A stretch of DNA of 13,785 nt from Deltaproteobacteria bacterium (lineage in GTDB: Bacteria; Myxococcota; UBA796; SXON01). Made by a program: the position numbers and the translations under genes. The notes below the pieces were generated by a model that saw only the letters and a list, made by a program, of their open reading frames with translations, ran no database searches and had not been told where the DNA came from. The stretch covers positions 1 through 13,785 of the forward strand of contig CANKNP010000110.1 in the NCBI GenBank assembly GCA_947483545.1. Reading direction: 5' to 3'. Positions within the stretch are counted from its first letter, which is position 1. The number at the start of each line of letters is the position of its first letter. Shown here in pieces: positions 6,969 through 13,785 of this stretch.

Positions 6969-7871
6969 ATGCCGACCGCAGAGCGCCCCGCCCTCCGATT
7001 CTTCAACGCCTACCTCGCCACCATCGTCTCCACCGGCGCCGTGCTGTTGACGCTGTTCGTGGTCCCACAGACCGGCGCCATCCTCGCAAAAGCTGGCCTG
7101 TCCGAGTATGCCTACGATCCCGCGGGGACCGTGATCCGCACGGCCTCCTTCGCGTTCATGGCGTTCGCGTACACCGTGCTTTTCACTCTGGTCGTCCCCC
7201 ACGACCGGGAGGATGGCGCGGGCCCGGACGGGTCGCTCCTCGCGCGGGTTCAGGACGGAGCCGTCGCCCGCACGGAGCACCTCTCCGTCGCCGTGTTGGC
7301 CTTGTTGGACCGCTTCTCCAGCCGCGGGCGGAAGGCCCTCGGCGTGCTGTTGATGGCGCTCGGCGCGGTCCTGGCATGGGTGTTCGAGTCTGCCGCGCTC
7401 GCCCCTCGCCACGGTGAGGCCGACCTGGCGAGCACCTGGCCCGCCATCGTCGTCGCGGGGTTTGGCGCCTGGGTCGCCCTTGTGCCGGAGTCCTGTGTGA
7501 AGAACCGGAAGGAATTCACCTGGGGCTGGCGGGTTCCGCCGCGGATCCTGCTCGTCATCGGCGGACTCGCCGTCATCGGCCAGATCCTCTGGGCGCTCCC
7601 GATCTGGACGCAGGGCGCGTGGTCCACGCAGGCCTACACCATCTGGGGCGTGGGATTCCTGGTGTTCCTGGCCGCGGTCATCGGCCGCCTGCTGGACGCC
7701 GCCGCGCGCCGCACGCCGTGGCCGGTCCGTCCACTGGCGGGGCTCGGGGTCCTTGCGCTGCTCGGCGGCGATGCCGCGGAGGTGCTGCGCGCCACGGGCT
7801 CTCCGGCCGGAGCCGGTGACACCACGCCGTATGCTTGGTACGACGCGATGACCGCGCGGGGAACGCGATGA
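6969..7871 (+). CDS. Polytopic membrane protein coupled to a patatin gene
   Basis: 300 aa with about six to seven hydrophobic helices (around 10-32, 58-77, 120-142, 155-173, 190-212, 222-243 and 255-268). Residues 78-118 form a polar, probably cytoplasmic loop. I recognise no named family. Its TGA overlaps the patatin ATG (ATGA at 7868-7871), so translation is coupled. The C-terminus (TTPYAWYDAMTARGTR) leads straight to what would be the linker before the lipase domain, and related patatin proteins can carry membrane helices in front of the lipase. The two may therefore be halves of one membrane-anchored lipase, as a natural split or an old frame break. Confidence 0.75.
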   Translation: MPTAERPALRFFNAYLATIVSTGAVLLTLFVVPQTGAILAKAGLSEYAYDPAGTVIRTASFAFMAFAYTVLFTLVVPHDREDGAGPDGSLLARVQDGAVARTEHLSVAVLALLDRFSSRGRKALGVLLMALGAVLAWVFESAALAPRHGEADLASTWPAIVVAGFGAWVALVPESCVKNRKEFTWGWRVPPRILLVIGGLAVIGQILWALPIWTQGAWSTQAYTIWGVGFLVFLAAVIGRLLDAAARRTPWPVRPLAGLGVLALLGGDAAEVLRATGSPAGAGDTTPYAWYDAMTARGTR

Positions 7872-8458
7872 CCGGGCCGGGCCCTGTCGTGTTGGTGGCG
7901 GCGAGCGGCGGTGGGTCCCGTGCCGCGGTGTTCGCCGCGCTCACCTACGAGGCGCTGGACCATACGCCGCTCAGCGCCCAGCCAGGATCCGCCACGCTCG
8001 GCTCGCATGTGCTGCTCATCAGCTCGGTGTCGGGCGGTAGCCTCGCTTCGGCGTACTACCAACGCTCCTCGGCGACGCCGGACGCCGCCGCCGGATCGGC
8101 CCCCGATGTCACCGCGTTCGGGAACGCGATGCGCATCGAATCGAAGCGCCTCGTCGAAGAGGCCACGCGACGCTTCGGCGAGGATCCCGAGAACGTCGGC
8201 CTCGTCGCGAACTTCGCCGCCGTGGACAGCCAGCTCGGCGGTTGGCCTGCAACCCCGCTGGCTGAGGCGCCCTGGCTGCCCACCAGCGCGTTCGTCCACG
8301 ACATGGGCTCGGACTTCATGGCCGCGGTGCTGCGCGCCGTCGTGGAACCGGACATGAGCCGAGGTGCAGCGATCACCCGCCTTTGGACATCCGAGTTCGG
8401 GCTTGGCGAGCTGGACAACGCGCCGGGGCAGATGCCCGCTGGCCCGCTGGTCCTCTAA
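7868..8458 (+). CDS. Patatin-like phospholipase, N-terminal half (nucleophile side)
   Basis: 196 aa up to the TAA. SGGGSRAAVFAAL (residues 12-24) is the glycine-rich oxyanion-hole motif of patatins. SSVSGGSLAS (about 53-62) is the nucleophile elbow, with Ser in place of the first Gly of GXSXG, a common variant in bacterial members. The expected chemistry is hydrolysis of acyl ester bonds of phospholipids or other lipids through a Ser-Asp dyad, but the Asp is in the other half, so this piece alone should be inactive. The ATG at 7868 is chosen over a TTG at 7835 because it gives the normal N-terminus and the ATGA overlap with the membrane protein gene. Confidence 0.8.
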   Translation: MTGPGPVVLVAASGGGSRAAVFAALTYEALDHTPLSAQPGSATLGSHVLLISSVSGGSLASAYYQRSSATPDAAAGSAPDVTAFGNAMRIESKRLVEEATRRFGEDPENVGLVANFAAVDSQLGGWPATPLAEAPWLPTSAFVHDMGSDFMAAVLRAVVEPDMSRGAAITRLWTSEFGLGELDNAPGQMPAGPLVL

Positions 8459-8491
8459 AATTCGACCGCCGTCGAGAGCGGCCTGCGCTTC

Positions 8492-9697
8492 GTGATCGGG
8501 CTTCCCAGGCTCCCGACCGGCCTTTTTGGCGGCCCGGGCTCCGCGATGGACGACGCCGACGGCGATCGCTGGGTCACCAGCGCCGAGGCAGCCCGGCTCT
8601 CCGCAAACTTCCCTTGGGGCTTCGACGTGGTGCGTCTCCCGGGCGCGGGCGGCGCAGAGCCGGTGGAGCTGCTCGACGGCGGGATCGTGGACAACACGGG
8701 CATCGACACCTTCGCGCGCCTGTTCGAACGCCTCGCGTTGATCGCCGGCGAGGGGCTTGTCCCGCCCGTCGGGGTGCCGGCTGAGGAGACCGCGAAGGCG
8801 CAAGCGCTCCTCGCGGCGCTCCGGGCACGCGGTGTGCTGCTCGTCGAGATCGACGCCGGTGCACGCCCAGGAGAGACCTCTGGGGCCTCCGCGCTCTTCC
8901 CGGGGTTCACCCGCCCGCTCCGTGCCCTGGACGCCGCCGGCTCGAACAACGCCTTCGCCGCGCGCGACGACAACGTGGACCGAATCCGCCAGATCCTCGA
9001 CGCGGACGAAGGCGGGTTCATCCACCTCGCGTGGATCTGCAACCGCATCGACAACGTACAGACCGCTTGGTCCCTCGGCACCCGCGATCGCGCCGTCACC
9101 ACCTTGCAGTTCCTCGCCGAGCAGCACCGCCTGGCCCCGCTCCTCGCCGAGCTGGCCTCTGCCTACGGAAAACCCGAGGACGAATTCCAGCGGCGGATCG
9201 ACGAAGCCGCGCTGCATACCCGGCAGTTCCAGGTCGCAGTGGCGTCCGACAACAACGTGGCCGAGGTGCACCTCAACGCCACCCTGACCGCCATCGACGC
9301 CGGCTCCAGGGTCGGCAAGGCACGCGCGTTGAAGCTGGCGGGAATTCGGGCCGGAGGGCCAGGCGGGCCGGCCGGGGCGCGCGCGGTCGGGCTCCCCCTG
9401 GGCCCCGAGGACGCGAACAAGGCCGCGGAGGCCGCGGAAAAAGCTGCAGAGGAGGCACTGAATGTCGCTAAAGAGGCGCGTCGCGCGGCGAACCAGGCGG
9501 TCAACGCGGCGGAGAGCGTCGAAGCCGCGCTGAAGGATCCTGCCAACGCCGCGCAACACGCAGAAGACGCTTTGAAGAGCACCGAAAAGGCGGTGAACCA
9601 GGCCAAGAAGGCCGGAGCCGACGTCAAGTCGATCACCGACGCCGCCGAGGACCTTCTGAAGGGCACCGAGAAGAAAGAGAAGAAGAAGTCCAAGTAG
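8492..9697 (+). CDS. Patatin-like phospholipase, C-terminal half with Ala/Lys-rich tail
   Basis: Same frame as the first half. The reading resumes at 8459; GTG 8492 is only the first formal start. It contains AARLSANFPWGFDVV and then ELLDGGIVDNTGI, the DGG motif carrying the catalytic Asp. DADGDRWVTSAE (about residues 21-32) resembles a 12-residue EF-hand loop with Arg at the usual Gly position; it overlaps a segment conserved in patatins, so calcium binding is doubtful. From about residue 285 the protein becomes an Ala/Glu/Lys-rich amphipathic helix region (ANKAAEAAEKAAEEAL and similar), ending in a Lys-rich tail. Such a tail suggests coiled-coil or membrane-surface contact; its role is unknown. 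A strong hairpin follows the stop. Confidence 0.78.
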   Translation: MIGLPRLPTGLFGGPGSAMDDADGDRWVTSAEAARLSANFPWGFDVVRLPGAGGAEPVELLDGGIVDNTGIDTFARLFERLALIAGEGLVPPVGVPAEETAKAQALLAALRARGVLLVEIDAGARPGETSGASALFPGFTRPLRALDAAGSNNAFAARDDNVDRIRQILDADEGGFIHLAWICNRIDNVQTAWSLGTRDRAVTTLQFLAEQHRLAPLLAELASAYGKPEDEFQRRIDEAALHTRQFQVAVASDNNVAEVHLNATLTAIDAGSRVGKARALKLAGIRAGGPGGPAGARAVGLPLGPEDANKAAEAAEKAAEEALNVAKEARRAANQAVNAAESVEAALKDPANAAQHAEDALKSTEKAVNQAKKAGADVKSITDAAEDLLKGTEKKEKKKSK

Positions 9698-9707
9698 GCA
9701 GTTTTTC

Positions 9708-9740
9708 CTGGGGGGCCGGCCTGATGGCCGGCCCCCCCAG
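9708..9740 (+). terminator. GC-rich terminator-like hairpin after the patatin gene
   Basis: GGGGGGCCGGCC (9710-9721), loop TGAT, GGCCGGCCCCCC (9726-9737): a perfect 12-bp stem 12 bases after the stop codon. CT/AG pairs extend it across one bulged C. No T-tract follows; a TTTTT run lies before it instead. Confidence 0.6.
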
Positions 9741-9794
9741 ACCCCCCGGGCTCGCTCCGCTCGGGTCCAGGGTTTCGGAATCACAGTGCGGTCA

Positions 9795-9812
9795 CGGCCG
9801 GAGTACCGGCCG
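9795..9812 (-). repeat. GGTACTCC-family hairpin (minus orientation)
   Basis: CGGCCGG, loop AGTA, CCGGCCG: a perfect 7-bp stem. On the minus strand the loop reads TACT and the core is GGTACTCC, as in the hairpins at 296-323, 12583-12613, 12619-12648 and 12847-12874. Confidence 0.6.
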
Positions 9813-9921
9813 CGACGCGGTGCCCGGCCGCGGATGCGCGGACGGTAGGGCCGGAGCGATCGGGGCCGGCCAGCCGATCCGCGCGCTCGGCGAACCTCGC
9901 GCCCGGATCGACGGTTCCTTT

Positions 9922-9995
9922 GCACCGTTCCTACCGGTGGAATGCGACGGTCCGTCGGAGACGCCGGGCCCGCCGCCTTCCACCTGGAACGGTGC
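9922..9995. repeat. Two-step long hairpin
   Basis: Outer arms GCACCGTTCC (9922-9931) and GGAACGGTGC (9986-9995) pair perfectly. After a small asymmetric loop (TACC against T), inner arms GGTGGAA (9936-9942) and TTCCACC (9978-9984) pair perfectly. The apical part holds a further hairpin, CGACG/CGTCG (9945-9957). A 17-bp stem with this nesting is unlikely by chance. Confidence 0.6.
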
Positions 9996-10000
9996 GGTTC

Positions 10001-10077
10001 GGGGCCAGCCCGGCTCCAAGTCAAGCACTTCCAGGGGCTTAGGACGGTGTTGTTTGTGCAGCGCCCGGGCTGGCCCC
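10001..10077. repeat. 13-bp perfect inverted repeat upstream of the IF2_N-like gene
   Basis: GGGGCCAGCCCGG (10001-10013) and CCGGGCTGGCCCC (10065-10077) are exact complements around a 51-base, less GC-rich loop. The right arm ends 31 bases before the ATG at 10109, so it could act on the downstream gene at RNA or DNA level. Confidence 0.6.
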
Positions 10078-10096
10078 CGGAAGCACCGATTGTTGA

Positions 10097-10102
10097 TAGA
10101 CT
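10097..10102 (+). promoter_or_regulatory. -10-like TAGACT six bases before the ATG
   Basis: TAGACT lies 6 bases upstream of the ATG at 10109, in the only AT-richer patch of the upstream region (ATTGTTGATAGACT). No Shine-Dalgarno sequence is visible. If it is a -10 box, the transcript starts at the ATG and the hairpins upstream are not part of this mRNA. Confidence 0.3.
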
Positions 10103-10108
10103 CCGACC

Positions 10109-11248
10109 ATGCGCATTCGCAAGCTCGCGCGGGAGCTCGCGCTCTCCGAGCAAGATCTCTTCGGGCTCCTGCACGCCATGGGACACGCCCGCTACATCAA
10201 CCCTGAGCAGATGCTGCCCACCGAATTGGTGGAGCAGGTCCGGAAGCGCGGCCCCTCCCCGCCCCCGAAGAACCCGGGTTGGCGGCCCCCAGAGGATCGG
10301 GAGATCCGCGATTTGGACAAGCCCCGCGCCAAGCCCGCGGTCCCGAAGGTCGGACCTCGAGCGGGGGCGAAGGCGCGTACCACGGTGCCCCCCGCGTTGC
10401 TGGCCACGCCTGCACCGCCGGTCCCGCCCTCGATCCCCGTCGCCCTCCCCACCCCGCGCCAGACGGTCCCGCCGGCCGCGGCCACCCCGCGCTCCTCCCC
10501 GCCGCCCGCTCCCCCGCCGAACCCGGTGGACACGTTTCGCGCGCTCCTCGTCGCCTCCGAAGGGGAGTTGGCCCGCTCTCGGGACCGCGTGATCGCGCTG
10601 GAGCGGGAGCTCGCTTCCTCGGAGAACCACCGCCGGGCGTTGCTCCGCGCGCTGGCGTCCGCCTCAGGTCGCGAGGCCCACCAATCGGTCCGCGATGCGT
10701 TCATCCGCCGCGGGCTGATCGGCGACGACGAGATCGCGCTGGCCTTGCGCGCGTGGGGCGAGGCGCATCGCCTGCAAGAGCTGCTCGACCCGCTGCAAGT
10801 CGGGAACCCCGTCGTCTTCCAGGCGTTGCTTGATGAACGAATGCTGCTCGTCGGCCCCGGCGAGGATTGCCCCAGCGGGGTCGTGCCCGTCACCGTCGCG
10901 CCCGACCGCAGCGAGCGTCACACCTCCACTCCCGTGCGCTCCGCCCTGGCGCGGATGGCCACCGCCCTCTTGATCCACGGCAAGAAGCGCCTCGTCGTGC
11001 ACGGGGGATCGGCCGCCTGGCAGCGTGAGCTCAAGGACGGGCTCGACCCCCGCATCGAGCTCAGGTTCTACCCGCACATCGGCCGCGGCCCGCTCCCGGA
11101 CACAGGCGTGCCCGATGTGGTCGTGCTTTGGGACAGCGCGGTGAGCGACCCCCGGCTGACCGAGCGCCACCCCAACGCCATGTTGATTTTGCAGCGGGGC
11201 CTCATCCCTTTCTGCCAGTCCGTCGTGGACCAGGTCGAGCGCATCTGA
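10109..11248 (+). CDS. IF2_N-like / coiled-coil / DUF2325-like fusion protein
   Basis: 379 aa. Residues 1-45 (MRIRKLARELALSEQDLFGL and on) resemble the IF2_N domain found at the N-terminus of bacterial initiation factor 2, a small helical fold with the R-x-x-x-L-A-x-E-L pattern. Residues 48-140 are a Pro/Ala-rich flexible linker. Residues 141-185 form a charged helix, probably a coiled coil. The C-terminal third (about 263-379) reads like DUF2325: GKKRLVVHGGSAAWQRELKD, a strand with ELRFYPH, then PDVVVLWDSAVSD and a final RGLIPFCQSVVDQV helix. The Cys pair that many DUF2325-like proteins carry before this (RCEVCGG-like) seems replaced by DRSERHTST. Function unknown; a nucleic-acid or ribosome-linked role is only suggested by the head domain. 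Followed 17 bases later by a prenyl synthase gene. Confidence 0.7.
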   Translation: MRIRKLARELALSEQDLFGLLHAMGHARYINPEQMLPTELVEQVRKRGPSPPPKNPGWRPPEDREIRDLDKPRAKPAVPKVGPRAGAKARTTVPPALLATPAPPVPPSIPVALPTPRQTVPPAAATPRSSPPPAPPPNPVDTFRALLVASEGELARSRDRVIALERELASSENHRRALLRALASASGREAHQSVRDAFIRRGLIGDDEIALALRAWGEAHRLQELLDPLQVGNPVVFQALLDERMLLVGPGEDCPSGVVPVTVAPDRSERHTSTPVRSALARMATALLIHGKKRLVVHGGSAAWQRELKDGLDPRIELRFYPHIGRGPLPDTGVPDVVVLWDSAVSDPRLTERHPNAMLILQRGLIPFCQSVVDQVERI

Positions 11249-11265
11249 CCGGGCTTCACGACCGC

Positions 11266-12000
11266 GTGGTGATCGCCTGGGCGAGCCAGACCATGCGTCG
11301 CTCCAACCCCTCGGCCTGGTGGCTCATGCGCTTGTTCGCGGCCCCCGCAGGACATCGTCGGTTCTGCTTGGTCTATGCCTGCTTTCGCTGGGCGGACGAC
11401 ATTGTGGACGCGCCGGGGAGAGCGGCGGATCACGTTCGGCCCTTCGTCGAGCGGCAGCGGGAGCGGGTCGGCGACGCTGTCGAGCCCCAGGAGGGTCTGG
11501 CCCGTCGGTGCCTCGAGATCGCGCTGTCCGAATGCCCGGCGTTGGGAGCGGCGGTCTCGGGGATGTGGGACGCCCTCTCCTGGGATGCACACCGTGGTTC
11601 CGAACCTCATGCCCGCGCAGAGATTGAAGCCCAGATTGGCCGGATCGGCGATGCGTATGCGCGCGGGCTGATCGCCAGCCTGGAGTGCGAGGCCACGCCC
11701 GCGATCTTCGAGGCCGCGCGTGCAGCGACGGGCGTGCACCAGGTGCGGGACGTGTGGATCGATCGCGACCTCGGGTACTGCAACGTCCCGGCCGAGGATC
11801 TGGCCGGGATCGAATGGGCGAAAGCGACGGGGGGGGACCTCGCGCCGTGGGTGAAAGCGCGGTGTGGGGCCATGATCATCGCGCTGGATCATGCCGCGGC
11901 CGGCCTCGGGGGCGTCCGGCCTTTGCGGGCGTGGGTCGTGTTGCGGCTGTACATTTGGAAGTACCGGCGGTTGGCGCTGGCGCTGATGGGGCCGGCCTGA
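11266..12000 (+). CDS. Squalene/phytoene synthase family protein
   Basis: 244 aa from GTG 11266 (235 aa from ATG 11293). This family joins two prenyl diphosphates head-to-head, or is a trans-prenyltransferase relative. The first Asp-rich motif is DDIVD at 44-48 within YACFRWADDIVDAP. The second is DVWID at 162-166, followed by GYCNVP, the family's helix pair for Mg2+-diphosphate binding. The GTG start is preferred because VIAWASQTMRRSNPSAWW matches the residues that normally precede the first helix. It is shorter than most members (usually about 270-350 aa), mainly at the C-terminus. Product unknown; no other isoprenoid gene is in view. It begins 17 bp after the preceding gene, suggesting co-transcription. 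Confidence 0.85.
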   Translation: MVIAWASQTMRRSNPSAWWLMRLFAAPAGHRRFCLVYACFRWADDIVDAPGRAADHVRPFVERQRERVGDAVEPQEGLARRCLEIALSECPALGAAVSGMWDALSWDAHRGSEPHARAEIEAQIGRIGDAYARGLIASLECEATPAIFEAARAATGVHQVRDVWIDRDLGYCNVPAEDLAGIEWAKATGGDLAPWVKARCGAMIIALDHAAAGLGGVRPLRAWVVLRLYIWKYRRLALALMGPA

Positions 12001-12001
12001 G

Positions 12002-12007
12002 AAGGAG
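12002..12007 (+). promoter_or_regulatory. Strong ribosome binding site AAGGAG
   Basis: AAGGAG is followed after 6 bases by ATG at 12014, the best Shine-Dalgarno match noticed in the window. The frame of that ATG closes after four codons, which supports a frameshift at the start of the following broken gene. Confidence 0.6.
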
Positions 12008-12582
12008 CGAAACATGCGCCGGCGATGAGCTCGTACTCGTCGGTTGCTTCGGCGGGGTCTGGGGGCACCTCCGCGTAGACGGTTCCGTTGACCTTGTCGG
12101 TGTTCAATGCGGCGAGTTGGCGCAGGCGGGCGGCACCCTCACCGTGAGTCGCTCCGCGTTCACCGACGCTGCGGTCAAGAAGGCCACGATCAACGACTCC
12201 CTGGCCGGGAGCTGGGTGTTTTGCGGCGAGATTTGCGTCGATCGGGTGCGCGGGTCCGTCCACGCCGTGGGGGTGTTGCGGGGAAGGGGAGCTGGATGGC
12301 GCGCTCAGTTGCGACGGGGATGTCCAACTGGACGCATGGATCGGTCGCCTCGATGTGCTCGGCGGTCATGTGGAGATCGCATCCGTCACGCTCGCCGACG
12401 CGGATGGGCTGCCGGCGGTCCGCGTGCTGGCGGGGGGCGGCTATCTGGATCGAGGGGAGATCCAGGGGGAGATCGTGGCCCCCGTGGGGACGGTCACGCT
12501 GGGGCAGGCGTGGTGCGACTCGATGACCTTGGCACACATGAAGGCCACGCGGATGCTGAACGCCAGGCCGGACCGCGTCGGG

Positions 12583-12613
12583 CTTCCCGGTCCGGTACTC
12601 CGGAGCCGGGAAG
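12583..12613. repeat. GGTACTCC-family hairpin A
   Basis: CTTCCCGGTCCGG (12583-12595), loop TACT, CCGGA then a bulged G (12605) then CCGGGAAG: 13 pairs. It lies inside the 3' end of the broken beta-solenoid gene, only 5 bases from hairpin B. Confidence 0.65.
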
Positions 12614-12618
12614 ACCGG

Positions 12619-12648
12619 ACCCGAGTTTCGGTACTCCGAAACTTGGGT
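12619..12648. repeat. GGTACTCC-family hairpin B
   Basis: ACCCGAGTTTCGG (12619-12631), loop TACT, CCGAAACTTGGGT (12636-12648): 13 pairs with one G.T. The stem sequence differs from hairpin A outside CGG-TACT-CCG but stays paired, and is less GC-rich than the other family members. Confidence 0.65.
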
Positions 12649-12666
12649 AGCGTTCGGCCCGGGGGG

Positions 12667-12689
12667 GTGGGGGGCCTAAAGCCCCCCAC
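12667..12689 (+). terminator. Perfect 9-bp hairpin, terminator-like
   Basis: GTGGGGGGC, loop CTAAA, GCCCCCCAC. Followed by AGAACAGGG, not by a T-tract. GCCCCCCACA also occurs in the inverted repeat at 3924-3933, so both may belong to a recurrent genomic terminator type. Confidence 0.5.
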
Positions 12690-12705
12690 AGAACAGGGAA
12701 GTTGA

Positions 12706-13785
<1,080 letters not shown>

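Larger units (their letters stand above)
7868..9697 (+). pseudogene. Patatin-like phospholipase gene interrupted by an in-frame TAA
   Basis: The reading frame is the same from 7868 to 9697 apart from one TAA at 8456-8458. The nucleophile half lies before the stop and the catalytic Asp half after it. Around the stop the protein reads PAGPLVL-stop-NSTAVESGLRFVIG, a stretch that fits the uninterrupted family pattern with a single residue replaced. It could be a nonsense mutation, a sequencing or assembly error, or readthrough. TAA is used as a normal stop by rpsT and the DUF4126 gene, so codon reassignment is unlikely. Confidence 0.75.
9698..10108. other. 411-bp gene-free region dense in hairpins
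   Basis: No convincing coding frame exists on either strand. Besides the terminator-like hairpin it holds, in order: CTCG-rich DNA (9748-9765), a GGCCGG-AGTA-CCGGCC hairpin (9795-9812), CGCGG/CCGCG (9816-9832), GATCGG/CCGATC (9858-9879), a two-step stem (9922-9995) with an internal CGACG/CGTCG hairpin (9945-9957), and a 13-bp inverted repeat (10001-10077). Their number and order suggest a structured RNA, a long 5' leader of the downstream gene, or an array of REP-like palindromes. I recognise no known riboswitch or small RNA in it. Confidence 0.6.
12014..12705 (+). pseudogene. Frameshifted beta-solenoid (bactofilin-like) protein gene
   Basis: Two coding-like pieces lie in different frames. 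From 12018 the frame reads AGDELVLVGCFGGVWGHLRV and on through SWVFCGEICVDRVRGSVHAV to about 12275. From about 12286 the next frame continues ELDGALSCDGDVQLDAWIGR, LDVLGGHVEIASVTLADAD and ends near LAHMKATRMLNAR. Short alternating hydrophobic strands with Gly and Asp turns resemble polymer-forming bactofilin or similar beta-helices; the family call is tentative. The ATG at 12014 with its strong ribosome binding site needs one base removed to enter the first frame, and a second shift lies in the G-rich run at 12268-12289. The tail from about 12570 to the TGA at 12705 is encoded by hairpin DNA and looks foreign. Decay and sequencing errors in G-runs are both possible. Confidence 0.6.

Noticed and set aside
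8547..8582. EF-hand calcium site in the patatin C-terminal half
   Set aside because: The DADGDRWVTSAE loop fits spacing but has Arg at the near-invariant Gly position, has no visible paired EF-hand, and overlaps a segment conserved in patatins for other reasons.
7868..9697. TAA reassigned to an amino acid in this organism
   Set aside because: rpsT and the DUF4126 gene end normally at TAA, and no other conserved gene in the window contains an in-frame TAA.
9698..10108. CRISPR array, tRNA or known riboswitch
   Set aside because: No regularly spaced direct repeats, no cloverleaf with acceptor/T-loop signatures, and no motif of the common riboswitches was found.
9724..10206. 160-codon plus-strand frame in the 411-bp intergenic region
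   Set aside because: Composition is Gly/Pro/Arg/Ser random-like, it overlaps the start of a real gene in another frame, and the DNA is dominated by hairpins.
7634..10630. A 998-codon open frame on the minus strand across the patatin gene, the intergenic region and the IF2_N-like gene
   Set aside because: Its protein is Arg/Gly/Ala-rich low-complexity, antisense to clear coding frames with recognisable motifs. Long antisense frames are expected at this GC content.
11889..12263. Minus-strand 124-codon frame over the squalene synthase end and the broken gene
   Set aside because: No domain, no ribosome binding site; the plus-strand reading has better protein character and a strong AAGGAG site.

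Overview
This 13.8 kb window is GC-rich (roughly two thirds G+C by eye) and reads as the chromosome of a free-living, high-GC Gram-negative bacterium, most likely a myxobacterium-like (former deltaproteobacterial) lineage. That placement is an inference. It rests on codon bias, a membrane pyrophosphatase, a cobalamin-type radical SAM enzyme, a DUF2325-like protein, abundant lipoprotein and membrane proteins of unknown role, and hairpin-rich intergenic DNA. No rRNA, tRNA, CRISPR array, phage gene or transposase gene was seen.

Layout. Bases 2-199 are the 3' end of a small L7/L12 C-terminal-domain-like gene. A 132-bp repeat (copy 1) fills the gap between its stop codon and the convergent gene for a K+-dependent-type membrane pyrophosphatase (hppA, minus). 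holA (DNA polymerase III delta) diverges from hppA and converges on rpsT (ribosomal protein S20), their stop codons overlapping by 4 bp. Upstream of rpsT lie a large inverted repeat, a lipoprotein gene and a cobalamin-binding-type radical SAM gene, all minus; the last two probably form an operon. From 6.36 kb everything is plus: a DUF4126 membrane protein, a polytopic membrane protein, and a patatin-like phospholipase cut by an in-frame TAA and ending in an Ala/Lys-rich helical tail. A 411-bp gene-free region packed with hairpins follows. Next come a protein with an IF2_N-like head and a DUF2325-like tail, then a compact squalene/phytoene synthase family protein. A frameshifted beta-solenoid (bactofilin-like) gene follows, with hairpins in its 3' end. 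Repeat copy 2 and the 5' part of alaS close the window.

The most interesting layer is not protein-coding. Five hairpins share the core GGTACTCC (loop TACT) on one strand or the other, while the outer stem sequences differ but remain paired. Two of them sit inside the near-identical 131/132-bp repeats at either end of the window, whose few differences all fall outside the main stems. This looks like a family of REP-like or RNA-level elements colonising gene ends. Other points are the interrupted patatin gene, the IF2_N/DUF2325-like fusion with its structured upstream region, and a CX4CX2C cluster motif in the radical SAM protein.
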